Assembly (NCBI RefSeq): GCF_016811915.1
Contig: NZ_CP069127.1
Coordinates: 2,827,001 to 2,891,000 of the forward strand
Source: Brevibacillus choshinensis
GTDB taxonomy: Bacteria; Bacillota; Bacilli; Brevibacillales; Brevibacillaceae
DNA length: 64,000 nt
Direction: 5' to 3'
Shown here: one piece after another, positions 51,360 through 59,608 of the stretch
Layout of the letters: every line of letters begins with the position of its first letter
Position numbering within the stretch: the first letter of the stretch is position 1
Translations under genes and position numbers: made by a program
Notes under the pieces: generated by a model
Database searches by the model: none
Told to the model about the DNA's origin: nothing
The model's input: only the letters and a program-made list of their open reading frames with translations

Positions 51360-54239
51360 ATGGAGGAACGCATCAAGCAGATCATCAATCACGAGGATAA
51401 AAAAGCTCCGTATACCGATGAGCAAATCGCCCGACAGGTAGGGGTCCGACGAGATGAAATCACGCTGCTTCGGCACAAACTCCAGATACCCGATTCCCGG
51501 AAAAGAAGGCAGCCTCTCTTGCTCAAGGAAATGGAGAATCTCTTGCAGACTGAACCAGGCATGACGAGTCGGGAGCTGACTACTCGCTTGAATGAACGAG
51601 GATATGATGTCTCCCGTTTCATGGTGCATCAGCTGCGGAGCAAAATGGAAGCGTTCTCAGAGCCTGTTCAGATTGCAGGAGACCGAGCCCGGCAAAAAAC
51701 GCGAAAGGCCAACCAGACGGTGACCTTTGCAAGTCTGATCGGAGCAAAAAGTACATTGAAGGCGGCCATTCAACAAGCGCAAGCGGCCGTACTGTATCCG
51801 CCAAACGGCCTGCACACCCTCTTTTTTGGGGAAACGGGCGTAGGAAAGAGCAGAATGGCAGAAGCGATGTATCATTTTGCGATCGAACAGCAGGTGATGA
51901 AGCAGAACGCACCATTTGTTATTTTCAATTGCGCGGATTACGCAAAGAATCCGCAGCTTCTGCTCTCCCAGCTGTTCGGGTATGTAAAGGGGGCTTTTAC
52001 CGGAGCCCAGCAAGATAAGCTCGGTTTAGTGGACCAGGCTGACGGTGGCATCCTGTTCTTGGACGAAATCCATCGGTTGCCACCGGAAGGGCAGGAAAAT
52101 CTCTTTTACCTGATCGATAAAGGCGTGTACCGGCGATTAGGAGAGGTTCAATTCCAGCAAAAGGCGACGATTCTGATCGTGGGTGCGACAACGGAAAGAC
52201 CGGAGTCCAGCTTGCTTCTTACCTTGCGCAGGCGAATTCCGATGACCATTGAGCTCCCTTCCTTATCCGAGTGGACGCTGCAAGAACGACTCTCTCTGAT
52301 CTTTCATTTCTTAAACGAAGAGACCGATCGCATCGGCAGGGAAGTCGTTGTTCAAAAAGAAGTGATGGCTTCCCTGTTGACGTACGACTGCCCGGCAAAC
52401 ATGGGCCAATTGCATAGCGACATTCGGGTGCTGCTCGCGAAAGCCTTTTTGAAAACGATTCATCAGGAAGAAAAAGCCGCCGTACAGGTGGATCGATTCG
52501 ACCTGCCCATGCCCATCGCAAGTCAACAAAGTACGGGCCTTTCGCCTGAGCTGCCGATGCTCAAGAAGGAACAGTTTTTGTTCATCCCGGGGCAACGCTC
52601 TGATGCTGGAGGAGGAGAATTGGAGGAAGATTCCACCCAGCACTTGTACGACTGGGTAGTCGAGCGTTACCAAAACCTGAAGAATCAAGGCCAGAGTGAA
52701 GAGCTGATTGAGTTGATCGTGAACAAAGAGCTAGATACACGCATGGAACCGTCGACCGGAGAGCATGAAAAGCGCTCTCTTCGTTTGCAGCAGCTGGTCA
52801 AGCTGGTGGGCGATCAGGTAGTCCAGGCTGTGGAGCAAATGCTGTGGATTGCGGAGCGGCATATGACATTGGATTACCAGAGAATTTCATATGCATTAGC
52901 CATTCATCTGCACGGCTTGCTCAATCGATGGCCGGAAGCAAATGGTCAGCATGGTGTCATCGAAACCGAACATGAATCCATGGAGTACAAAGTAGCGCTG
53001 GAAATGGCCAAGGTCATCCAAACCAGCTATGGCATCCTTCTTCCCGAAAACGAAGTGGCGATCCTCGCCATGTATTTGCAGCAATGCTCCATCTTCACCG
53101 AATCAAAGCCGATGATTGGCGTTGTCGTCACCTCGTACGGTCTGGTCGCGAAAAGCATGGTCGACGTGGCGACTCGTCTGTTCGAACGAAAGCATGCTCA
53201 GGCAGTCGAGCTGTATTGGAACGACGATCTCTCTGTCGCAATCGAGCGGATCTGCACGGCGATCCAGCAGGTAGACCAAGGAAAAGGGGTTGTCCTGCTT
53301 GCCGATATGGGGAGCAATCTCCTGAGTGCACAGGAGTGGGAGAGAAGAAGCGGTGTGGCTGTGCGGGTGCTGTCGAATGTGACAACGACGCTGGTCATCG
53401 AAGTCATCCGAAAATGCCTCTATTCGAGGGAGTCACTGGAGCAAATCACAAACCAGATGAGTCACATGCCGGCTCAAGCCCTTCATCAGGTTCCCACATT
53501 TGCTGCCAAGCCAGTGGCGATTGTCACGATTTGTATCACTGGCGAGGGAGCGGCAAAAAGGCTGGATCCGCTACTTAAGGAAAAGCTTTCGACCACGGAT
53601 GAGCAGGTCACGATTTTGAATGCGAGCTCGCTTTCGATCCGCAAGCAGTACAAGGAATGGCTGGAAAAGTATCACATCTTTGCGGTGGTCGGTACCGTGA
53701 ACCCGATGCTCGACGGAATCCCTTTCATATCCATCAAGGAAATCGTGGACGAATCCGGGATCAGCTTCATGAAACGTTTGTTGATGCTGGCAAGCGGGAT
53801 GCTTCCCGAGTCGTTGATCCCTCCCTCTTTTGAATTACAGGATCTTTTGTATCCGGAGCTGATCTGCGACAACCTCGCGGCAGCCACGAAAGAACAAGTC
53901 ATCGAATCTTTGGCCAATCGTTTGCAAGAGCACGGTTTTGTCGAGTCCACTTTCGCGCACAAGGTGTGGGAACGGGAAAAAATGGGAAACACCTGCTTGT
54001 TCGGAGCGGCCATCCCGCACGCAGACACGCTGCAAACAATCCGACCTGGAATCGCCATAGCTGCATTGGCGCAACCAGTAGAATGGGAACCTGGGCATTC
54101 GGTGCGCCATGTGTTTATGCTGGCGATCACAGAAACCTGCCAGCCGGCTGTTGAGCAGCTCTATCACTTCCTGCAAGAGCGGGAAAACGCAGACGAGCCG
54201 CTTGATTTGCAGAAGCTGATGGGCGGGAAAACGAAATGA
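51360..54239 (+). CDS. LevR-like sigma-54 activator with PRD and PTS domains
   Basis: 959 residues. Order: N-terminal HTH-containing region (1-100), AAA+ sigma-54 domain with Walker A GETGVGKS (157-164), GAFTGA (211-216) and 'ILFLDEIHRL'; a PRD at about 430-580 ('LAIHLHGLLNRW', 'LPENEVAILAMYLQQ', where the second conserved His is Tyr); an EIIA-Man-like domain at about 585-700 in which the phospho-His is replaced ('VVVTSYGLVAKSM'); an EIIB-like domain with its Cys ('IVTICITGEG', about 720); and a C-terminal EIIA type-2 domain (825-959) with active His at about 886 ('AAIPHADTLQ'). Such proteins activate sigma-54 PTS operons according to their phosphorylation state. The galactitol-type PTS at 43-45 kb is the likely target. 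The ATG at 51360 follows GGGGGG. Confidence 0.92.
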   Translation: MEERIKQIINHEDKKAPYTDEQIARQVGVRRDEITLLRHKLQIPDSRKRRQPLLLKEMENLLQTEPGMTSRELTTRLNERGYDVSRFMVHQLRSKMEAFSEPVQIAGDRARQKTRKANQTVTFASLIGAKSTLKAAIQQAQAAVLYPPNGLHTLFFGETGVGKSRMAEAMYHFAIEQQVMKQNAPFVIFNCADYAKNPQLLLSQLFGYVKGAFTGAQQDKLGLVDQADGGILFLDEIHRLPPEGQENLFYLIDKGVYRRLGEVQFQQKATILIVGATTERPESSLLLTLRRRIPMTIELPSLSEWTLQERLSLIFHFLNEETDRIGREVVVQKEVMASLLTYDCPANMGQLHSDIRVLLAKAFLKTIHQEEKAAVQVDRFDLPMPIASQQSTGLSPELPMLKKEQFLFIPGQRSDAGGGELEEDSTQHLYDWVVERYQNLKNQGQSEELIELIVNKELDTRMEPSTGEHEKRSLRLQQLVKLVGDQVVQAVEQMLWIAERHMTLDYQRISYALAIHLHGLLNRWPEANGQHGVIETEHESMEYKVALEMAKVIQTSYGILLPENEVAILAMYLQQCSIFTESKPMIGVVVTSYGLVAKSMVDVATRLFERKHAQAVELYWNDDLSVAIERICTAIQQVDQGKGVVLLADMGSNLLSAQEWERRSGVAVRVLSNVTTTLVIEVIRKCLYSRESLEQITNQMSHMPAQALHQVPTFAAKPVAIVTICITGEGAAKRLDPLLKEKLSTTDEQVTILNASSLSIRKQYKEWLEKYHIFAVVGTVNPMLDGIPFISIKEIVDESGISFMKRLLMLASGMLPESLIPPSFELQDLLYPELICDNLAAATKEQVIESLANRLQEHGFVESTFAHKVWEREKMGNTCLFGAAIPHADTLQTIRPGIAIAALAQPVEWEPGHSVRHVFMLAITETCQPAVEQLYHFLQERENADEPLDLQKLMGGKTK

Positions 54240-54252
54240 AGGAGGACGTACC

Positions 54253-54516
54253 ATGGAAAAGCAAGTAACCATATTGAATAAAAACGGTCTGCATGCGAGG
54301 CCGGCTTCTGAATTCGTCAAATTGGCTTCACGATTCCAGTCAGAGATCCACATCCTCGCGGGTACAAAAGTCGCCAATGGGAAAAGCATCATTAACGTAC
54401 TGTCTTTGGCTGCAGCTGAGGGAACTGTCTTGACCCTCAAGGCTGTCGGGCCGGATGAAACAGAAGCGATCGAAAGACTTTCCACCCTGATCGAACGCAG
54501 GTTTGGAGAAGAGTGA
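54253..54516 (+). CDS. HPr-family phosphocarrier protein (paralogue)
   Basis: 87 residues. The EI-phosphorylated His is residue 14 ('NKNGLHARPASEFVK') and the HPr-kinase Ser site is present at about 45 ('NGKSIINVLSL'), so it keeps both features of Gram-positive HPr, unlike Crh, which lacks the His. It sits 13 bp after the LevR-like gene behind GGAGG, probably co-transcribed, and lies away from any ptsI. A dedicated phosphocarrier for the neighbouring PTS and regulator is plausible. Confidence 0.9.
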   Translation: MEKQVTILNKNGLHARPASEFVKLASRFQSEIHILAGTKVANGKSIINVLSLAAAEGTVLTLKAVGPDETEAIERLSTLIERRFGEE

Positions 54517-54527
54517 GCAATTGTCTC

Positions 54528-54555
54528 TTGACTCGTTTGTCAGAATATTTATAAT
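54528..54555 (+). promoter_or_regulatory. sigma-A promoter of the small-protein/dehydrogenase operon
   Basis: TTGACT (54528-54533), 16 bp, TATAAT (54550-54555). Transcription would start near 54562, inside the 31-bp operator listed next. Confidence 0.7.
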
Positions 54556-54558
54556 GAA

Positions 54559-54589
54559 TTACAAATGTAACGATAAGGAACATTTGTAA
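54559..54589. promoter_or_regulatory. 31-bp palindromic operator, copy A
   Basis: TTACAAATGT, 11 bp, ACATTTGTAA: two perfect 10-bp arms. It covers the expected +1 of the promoter at 54528-54555. A near copy with the same spacing is at 59564-59594. The most likely protein is the SorC-type regulator at the window end, since that family uses long, spaced palindromes (inference). Confidence 0.82.
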
Positions 54590-54610
54590 AAACGTCCGGA
54601 GGTGGCCTGC

Positions 54611-54775
54611 ATGAAGTCCATGGAAAAGATAACTCCCGGAGCGAAGGTATACAAACTGTTTGAACACGAAAAGCTGGTTTGCGAAGGGAAAGACGAGGTG
54701 TTCATCATCTCGGTGACCAAGATGTCGCGTGAGGAATATGAGCGGGATCAAAAGCAATCAGCCGCCAATCACTAA
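54611..54775 (+). CDS. 54-residue protein of unknown function, first gene after operator A
   Basis: ATG 54611 behind CGGAGGTGG. The peptide starts MKSMEKITPGAKVYKLFEHE and continues with KLVCEGKDEVFIISVTKMS, ending in a charged tail (SREEYERDQKQSAANH). It is soluble, with an alternating hydrophobic strand in the middle, and not a family I recognise. It is the first gene of the operon, followed by a terminator before the dehydrogenase genes. Confidence 0.7.
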   Translation: MKSMEKITPGAKVYKLFEHEKLVCEGKDEVFIISVTKMSREEYERDQKQSAANH

Positions 54776-54805
54776 CTTCATATGGAATTTACCGACGCTT
54801 GGACC

Positions 54806-54849
54806 ACGGGTCAGGTGGGGGAACCATCCCTCCATCTGACCCGTTTTTT
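54806..54849 (+). terminator. intrinsic terminator inside the dehydrogenase operon
   Basis: ACGGGTCAG and CTGACCCGT form a 9-bp stem, with further inner pairing, followed by T6. It stands between the 54-residue gene and the E1 alpha gene (start 54885). I see no promoter between it and E1 alpha, so the dehydrogenase genes depend on read-through or regulated antitermination. Confidence 0.88.
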
Positions 54850-54884
54850 CATGATACAAGCTATTTCTCGAGGAGGAGAGGACT

Positions 54885-55871
54885 TTGATTACCAATGTAA
54901 ACGTTCCACCCATGATCACGGAGAAAAAGCTGGTGGAGCTGTTTCATCAAATGTGGCTGATCCGATTTTTTGATGAGAAGGTCGATGAGTTTTTTGCCAA
55001 AGGGCTGATTCACGGGACGACACACCTATGTGTTGGGCAGGAAGCCTCGGCTTCTGGAGCGATCGCCGTATTGGAAGAGCGCGACAAGATCACGAGCACG
55101 CATCGCGGCCACGGTCACTGTATCGCAAAGGGCGCAGAAACCAACCGCATGATGGCTGAGCTTTTTGGGCGTGTTACCGGGTACTGCCGCGGAAAAGGCG
55201 GTTCGATGCACATAGCCGATGTGGAAAAAGGCAACTTGGGGGCAAACGGAATCGTTGGCGGAGGGATTCCGATTGCCGTAGGTTCTGCCTTGACATCGCA
55301 GATGAAAAAGCTCGGCTATGTGACGCTGTGCTTTTTCGGAGACGGGGCTTCCAATGAAGGAAGCTTTCACGAAGCAATCAATATGGCGGCCATATGGAAT
55401 CTCCCGGTCGTTTTTATCTGCGAAAACAACCAATACGGCATGTCAGGACCTGTGAAGGAAATGGTGAAGGTAGCCAACATCGCGGATCGTGCCGCAGCAT
55501 ACGGCATTCCTGGCCAGGTGGTGGACGGAAACGATATTTTTGCCATGATGAACGTTACCCATGAAGCGGTCGAGCGTGCGCGGCGGGGAGAAGGGCCGAC
55601 ACTCGTGGAAGCCAAGACCTATCGCTGGAAAGGCCACTCCAAAAGCGATGCGAAAAAGTACCGGACTCGCGAAGAGGAAATGGACTGGCGCAGCAACCGC
55701 GATCCCATCGAGCGGATGAAGCGTGTCCTGATCAGCGAGGGGATGCTAAGCGAACAAGAGGCAGAGCGGTTGGAAGCAGAGGCTAAAAAGGAAATCGAGG
55801 ACGCTGTGAAGTTTGCCGAGGAAAGCCCGATGCCGCCGATTGAAATTTTGGAAGAAGATGTCTACGCGTAG
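54885..55871 (+). CDS. TPP-dependent dehydrogenase E1 component, alpha subunit (acetoin dehydrogenase-like)
   Basis: 328 residues. TTG start at 54885 behind GAGGAGGAGAGG. TPP motif 'FGDGASNEGSFHEAINMAAI' ending 'FICENNQYGMS'; 'THRGHGHCIAKGAETNRMMA' and 'GYCRGKGGSMHIADVEKGNL' are typical of AcoA-type E1 alpha. Less similar to the E1 alpha at 26307, so a separate complex. It lies in the regulon of the 31-bp operator with a polyol PTS, so its substrate may be an acetoin-like or diketone intermediate of that pathway (inference). Confidence 0.92.
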   Translation: MITNVNVPPMITEKKLVELFHQMWLIRFFDEKVDEFFAKGLIHGTTHLCVGQEASASGAIAVLEERDKITSTHRGHGHCIAKGAETNRMMAELFGRVTGYCRGKGGSMHIADVEKGNLGANGIVGGGIPIAVGSALTSQMKKLGYVTLCFFGDGASNEGSFHEAINMAAIWNLPVVFICENNQYGMSGPVKEMVKVANIADRAAAYGIPGQVVDGNDIFAMMNVTHEAVERARRGEGPTLVEAKTYRWKGHSKSDAKKYRTREEEMDWRSNRDPIERMKRVLISEGMLSEQEAERLEAEAKKEIEDAVKFAEESPMPPIEILEEDVYA

Positions 55872-55889
55872 GCGAGGGAGGGAAATGGC

Positions 55890-56882
55890 GTGTCTACCCA
55901 AAGAGAGCTCACTTATTTGGAAGCGGTCAGGGAATGCATGAGTCAGGAGATGCGCGTCAATGAAGACGTGTTCATCATGGGGGAAGATATCGGGTTGTAC
56001 GGAGGGGCCTTTGGTGTCACGCGCGGCATGATCGAAGAATTCGGCAACGAAAGAGTGCGGAATACCCCGATCTCCGAGGCAGCGATAGCGGGTGCAGCAG
56101 TCGGAGCAGCCATGACTGGCATGCGTCCGATCGTCGAGCTTCAGTTTTCTGATTTCATCACCATCGCAACCGACCAGATCGTAAACCAGGCGGCGAAAAA
56201 CCGATATATGTTTGGAGGAAAAGGCAAAGTGCCGCTCGTACTGCGGACGCCATCCGGTTCGGGGACAGGGGCAGCCGCTCAGCATTCCCAGAGCCTGGAG
56301 GCCTGGATGGCCCATATTCCGGGGCTGAAGGTCATTCAGCCATCCACGGGTTACGATGCAAAAGGCTTGTTGAAAGCCGCGATCGACGACGATAACCCCG
56401 TCATCTTTTACGAGCACAAGCTCCTTTACCGTACAAAAGGGTACGTGCCAGAGGAGCCCTACAGCCTGCCGATCGGCAAAGCGGACATCAAGCGCCAGGG
56501 GACAGATGTGACCATTGTGGCTACAGCGATCATGGTTCACAAAGCTCTGCAAGCGGCAGTCGAGCTCGAGAAAGAAGGGATCAGCGTAGAAATCATCGAC
56601 CCGCGTACGCTGGTGCCATTGGATATCGAGACGATCATCGAATCCGTGAAAAAGACCGGACGAGTAGTCGTGGTGCACGAGGCGGTCAAGCGCGGCGGAT
56701 TTGGCGGAGAGATCGCCAGCCTCATTGCGGAGAGCGAAGCTTTTGATTATTTGGATGCACCCATCAAGCGCTTGGGTGGCAAATCTGTTCCGATTCCGTA
56801 CAATCCGGTCCTCGAAAAAGCAGCCATTCCACAAGAGCGCGATATCATCCAAGCGGTCAAAGAAACGGTATTCCGCCGCTGA
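55890..56882 (+). CDS. E1 component, beta subunit (acetoin dehydrogenase-like)
   Basis: 330 residues, GTG start behind GAGGGAGGG. Typical blocks: '[20 protein letters not shown]', '[20 protein letters not shown]', '[19 protein letters not shown]' and '[20 protein letters not shown]'. Partner of the preceding alpha subunit. Confidence 0.93.
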   Translation: MSTQRELTYLEAVRECMSQEMRVNEDVFIMGEDIGLYGGAFGVTRGMIEEFGNERVRNTPISEAAIAGAAVGAAMTGMRPIVELQFSDFITIATDQIVNQAAKNRYMFGGKGKVPLVLRTPSGSGTGAAAQHSQSLEAWMAHIPGLKVIQPSTGYDAKGLLKAAIDDDNPVIFYEHKLLYRTKGYVPEEPYSLPIGKADIKRQGTDVTIVATAIMVHKALQAAVELEKEGISVEIIDPRTLVPLDIETIIESVKKTGRVVVVHEAVKRGGFGGEIASLIAESEAFDYLDAPIKRLGGKSVPIPYNPVLEKAAIPQERDIIQAVKETVFRR

Positions 56883-56903
56883 CATAGGAGGGGGTCGATC
56901 ATC

Positions 56904-58130
56904 ATGGCTACTGCCGTATTTATGCCGAAATTGAGCATGACCATGGAGACGGGAACGGTCATTCAATGGTTCAAGCAGGAAGGGGACCACGTTCGAGAAG
57001 GGGACGTCCTCCTGGAAGTGTTGACCGATAAAATCAACATCGAAGTGGAGTCCTATTCAACAGGTACTCTGCTGAAAATCTACTATGGTCACGATCAAGT
57101 CGTTCCCGTCAATCATGTGATTGGCTATGTGGGTGACGCTGGCGAGGCTGTCCCTGATTTACCGCCTTCCTCGGAGTCGAACATCGCCAAAGATTCGACA
57201 GAAGCACAGCATGAGCAAAAAGATCAGCAAGTATCCCATTTTGCAGGGCCAATTACTCAAAAAATCAGAGCCACGCCAGTAGCACGGCGGATCGCCAGGG
57301 AAAACGGAATCGAGCTGGGTGCGGTCATTGGATCAGGACCCAATGGCAGGGTTCAAAAAGCAGATATCGAGCTCGCTGTTGCTGCTCAATCAAAATCTGC
57401 CTCAAGTCTCGCCCCAACGACTGCCAAACAAACGGAAGCCGCAAACCGACGAGTGAAGCTGGATGGCATGCGCAAGGTCATCGCTGAGCGAATGGCAGCA
57501 AGCGCCTACACAGCTCCGCATGTGACACTCACCACAGAAGCGGATATGAGTCGGGTCGTGGAGGTGAGATCTACCCTGCTGCCTACGATTGAGAAGATGA
57601 CCGGTGCGCGGCTCTCTTACACGGAAATCATCGTAAAGGCAGTTGCGTCAGCATTAGCTCGTCATTCAAATGTCAATGTGTCCTTGAAAGAGGATGTCAT
57701 CGAGCACCACGAATCCGTTAACATCGGTTTGGCCGTGGCGGTAACGAATGGATTGGTGGTCCCAGTTTTGAAGCAGGCAGATCGAAAAGGTCTCGCGGAG
57801 CTGACGGTGGAGTCGAAGCGGTTGGCAAGCCTGGCACGGGAGGGACGCTTGCTTCCGGATGATATGCATGGCGGCACCTTTACGATCAGCAACCTGGGGA
57901 TGTACGCGATTGACACTTTTACGCCAATCATTAATCAGCCTGAGAGTGCCATCCTCGGAGTCGGACGAATCCATGAAAAACCGGTGGGGGTGGCCGGTCA
58001 GATCGTTTTGCGTCCGATGATGTCCCTGTCCTTGTCTTTTGATCATCGCGTCATGGACGGAGCCCCAGCAGCTGCATTTTTGCAAGAAATCAAAGAATTG
58101 CTGGAAGAACCCTACCAACTGCTGGCGTAA
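56904..58130 (+). CDS. E2 component, dihydrolipoyl acyltransferase (acetoin dehydrogenase-like)
   Basis: 408 residues. One lipoyl domain with the lipoyl Lys at about 43 ('VLTDKINIEVES'), a subunit-binding domain at about 120-155 ('ATPVARRIARENGIELGAVI', 'GPNGRVQKADIEL'), and a catalytic domain with 'SFDHRVMDG'. GGAGGGGG precedes the ATG. The start 'VFMPKLSMTMETGTVIQWF' is typical of AcoC/PDH E2. Confidence 0.93.
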   Translation: MATAVFMPKLSMTMETGTVIQWFKQEGDHVREGDVLLEVLTDKINIEVESYSTGTLLKIYYGHDQVVPVNHVIGYVGDAGEAVPDLPPSSESNIAKDSTEAQHEQKDQQVSHFAGPITQKIRATPVARRIARENGIELGAVIGSGPNGRVQKADIELAVAAQSKSASSLAPTTAKQTEAANRRVKLDGMRKVIAERMAASAYTAPHVTLTTEADMSRVVEVRSTLLPTIEKMTGARLSYTEIIVKAVASALARHSNVNVSLKEDVIEHHESVNIGLAVAVTNGLVVPVLKQADRKGLAELTVESKRLASLAREGRLLPDDMHGGTFTISNLGMYAIDTFTPIINQPESAILGVGRIHEKPVGVAGQIVLRPMMSLSLSFDHRVMDGAPAAAFLQEIKELLEEPYQLLA

Positions 58131-58148
58131 AAGGAGGAGCACTACACC

Positions 58149-59531
58149 ATGAAAACGTATGATATTGCCGTCATTGGCGGAGGTCCCGCAGGATATGTGG
58201 CAGCCATTCGTGCCTCCAAAGAAGGGAAGCGGGTTGCTCTGATCGAGGCCGATCATGTGGGAGGGACCTGCTTGAATCGCGGCTGCATCCCTTCCAAAAC
58301 CTTGCTCCATGGGGCAGGCGTCATCGATCAGATTCGCAAAGCATCGAGCTGGGGAATCGAGACGGGCGAAGTGACAGTTTCTCTGGAAAGAATGATGGCG
58401 CGAAAAAATCTGGTCATCTCCCGACTGCGCACAGGAATTACTGCCTTGCTGAAAGCGGGAAAAATTGATTTGCTCGCGGGATATGGCGAGGTAAAAGCTG
58501 ACAAAAGCATTTCCGTTCGCGTCGGGGAAGCGGAGCACAGCATACTGGCAAGCTCGATCATACTAGCCACCGGTTCCACACCGGCTGTACCGCCCATTCC
58601 TGGACTCTCTGATGTCCCTTTCCATACCAGTGATACGATATTCGATATCGACCACATACCAGCATCGATCGCCATTCTCGGCGGTGGCTTCATAGGCGTC
58701 GAATTTGCGTGCATCTTTGCCAGCCTAGGAGCAAACGTGACGATCATCGAGATGGCAGATCGTGTGATCCCGCTCGAAGATGCAGATGCATCCCGCGTGC
58801 TTGGCAAGTCACTGCGCAGCAGGGGCGTCAGTTTGGGAACAGGCCTCAAGGTCACGGCGGTCACGAATAGCAAGGAAGGGATTCTGCTGCAAGCGGTAGA
58901 TAAGAAGGGCATTGCTCAGACCATCACAAGTGAAGCGCTACTCGTGGCTGCGGGGCGCAAACCGAATGTGCTTGCTTTCTCCAATCTGAATATGGAAATG
59001 AATGGTCCCTTTGTGAAGGTAAATGAATATTTGGAGACAAGCGTACCGGGTGTGTTTGCGGCTGGCGATCTGATTGGCGGCTGGCAGCTCGCGCATGCGG
59101 CAAGCGCGGAGGGACAGATCGCTGCGGTCAATGCGGCAGGGGGGAGACAAAAGGCCAATGTTCATGCGGTCCCTCGCTGCATCTATACGAGTCCGGAGAT
59201 CGCAAGCGTAGGATTGAGCGAGGAAGAAGCGAAAGCACGCGGTTATACGGTGAAAACCAGCATCTATCAGCATAGTGGAAATGGCAAAGCGTTGGCCTCT
59301 GATGAAAGCGGGGGCTTTACCAAACTGATAGCGGAAGAGACTTACGGTGAGGTGCTGGGGGTCGTCATGGCCGGGCCGCACGTGACGGAAATGATCGCGG
59401 CGGGAACCGCCTTTTTGCAGTTGGAAGCGACGGTGGATGATCTGGCCGAGATGATCTTTCCGCACCCAACTGTATCCGAGAGTCTGATGGAGGCTGCGGC
59501 GCAGTGGCTTGGCCGCGGCATTCACACCTAA
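58149..59531 (+). CDS. dihydrolipoyl dehydrogenase (E3)
   Basis: 460 residues. FAD motif GGGPAG (10-15), redox cysteines at 41 and 46 ('GGTCLNRGCIPSKTLL'), NAD motif GGGFIGVEFA, and C-terminal 'HPHPTVSESLMEAA'. Second E3 in the window. Last gene of the operon; the next promoter lies directly downstream. Confidence 0.95.
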   Translation: MKTYDIAVIGGGPAGYVAAIRASKEGKRVALIEADHVGGTCLNRGCIPSKTLLHGAGVIDQIRKASSWGIETGEVTVSLERMMARKNLVISRLRTGITALLKAGKIDLLAGYGEVKADKSISVRVGEAEHSILASSIILATGSTPAVPPIPGLSDVPFHTSDTIFDIDHIPASIAILGGGFIGVEFACIFASLGANVTIIEMADRVIPLEDADASRVLGKSLRSRGVSLGTGLKVTAVTNSKEGILLQAVDKKGIAQTITSEALLVAAGRKPNVLAFSNLNMEMNGPFVKVNEYLETSVPGVFAAGDLIGGWQLAHAASAEGQIAAVNAAGGRQKANVHAVPRCIYTSPEIASVGLSEEEAKARGYTVKTSIYQHSGNGKALASDESGGFTKLIAEETYGEVLGVVMAGPHVTEMIAAGTAFLQLEATVDDLAEMIFPHPTVSESLMEAAAQWLGRGIHT

Positions 59532-59541
59532 AAGATTGTGT

Positions 59542-59570
59542 TTGACTTGAAAGCGTTTTCAATTTACAAT
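59542..59570 (+). promoter_or_regulatory. sigma-A promoter of the gutM/PTS operon
   Basis: TTGACT (59542-59547), 17 bp, TACAAT (59565-59570). The -10 lies within the left arm of operator copy B, and the spacer holds a cre box. Confidence 0.72.
59548..59561. promoter_or_regulatory. cre box (CcpA site)
   Basis: TGAAAGCGTTTTCA agrees at every position with the catabolite-responsive-element consensus TGWAANCGNTNWCA and is palindromic. Lying between -35 and -10, it should mediate CcpA repression when preferred sugars are present. Confidence 0.85.
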
Positions 59571-59594
59571 TGTAACTAATAAGAACATTTGTAA
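59564..59594. promoter_or_regulatory. 31-bp palindromic operator, copy B
   Basis: TTACAATTGT, 11 bp, ACATTTGTAA. It agrees with copy A at 26 of 31 positions, with an identical right arm and the same spacing. It overlaps the -10 of the gutM promoter and runs up to the ribosome site. Confidence 0.82.
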
Positions 59595-59608
59595 AAGGAG
59601 GTGGTCAC

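Noticed and set aside
54885-54887. Separate promoter for the second E1 alpha gene
   Set aside because: The 35 bp between the terminator and the start codon contain only the ribosome site and no -35/-10 pair.
55746-56990. 414-codon open frame on the minus strand opposite the E1 beta gene
   Set aside because: Shadow of a well-conserved coding gene, no ribosome site and no motif.
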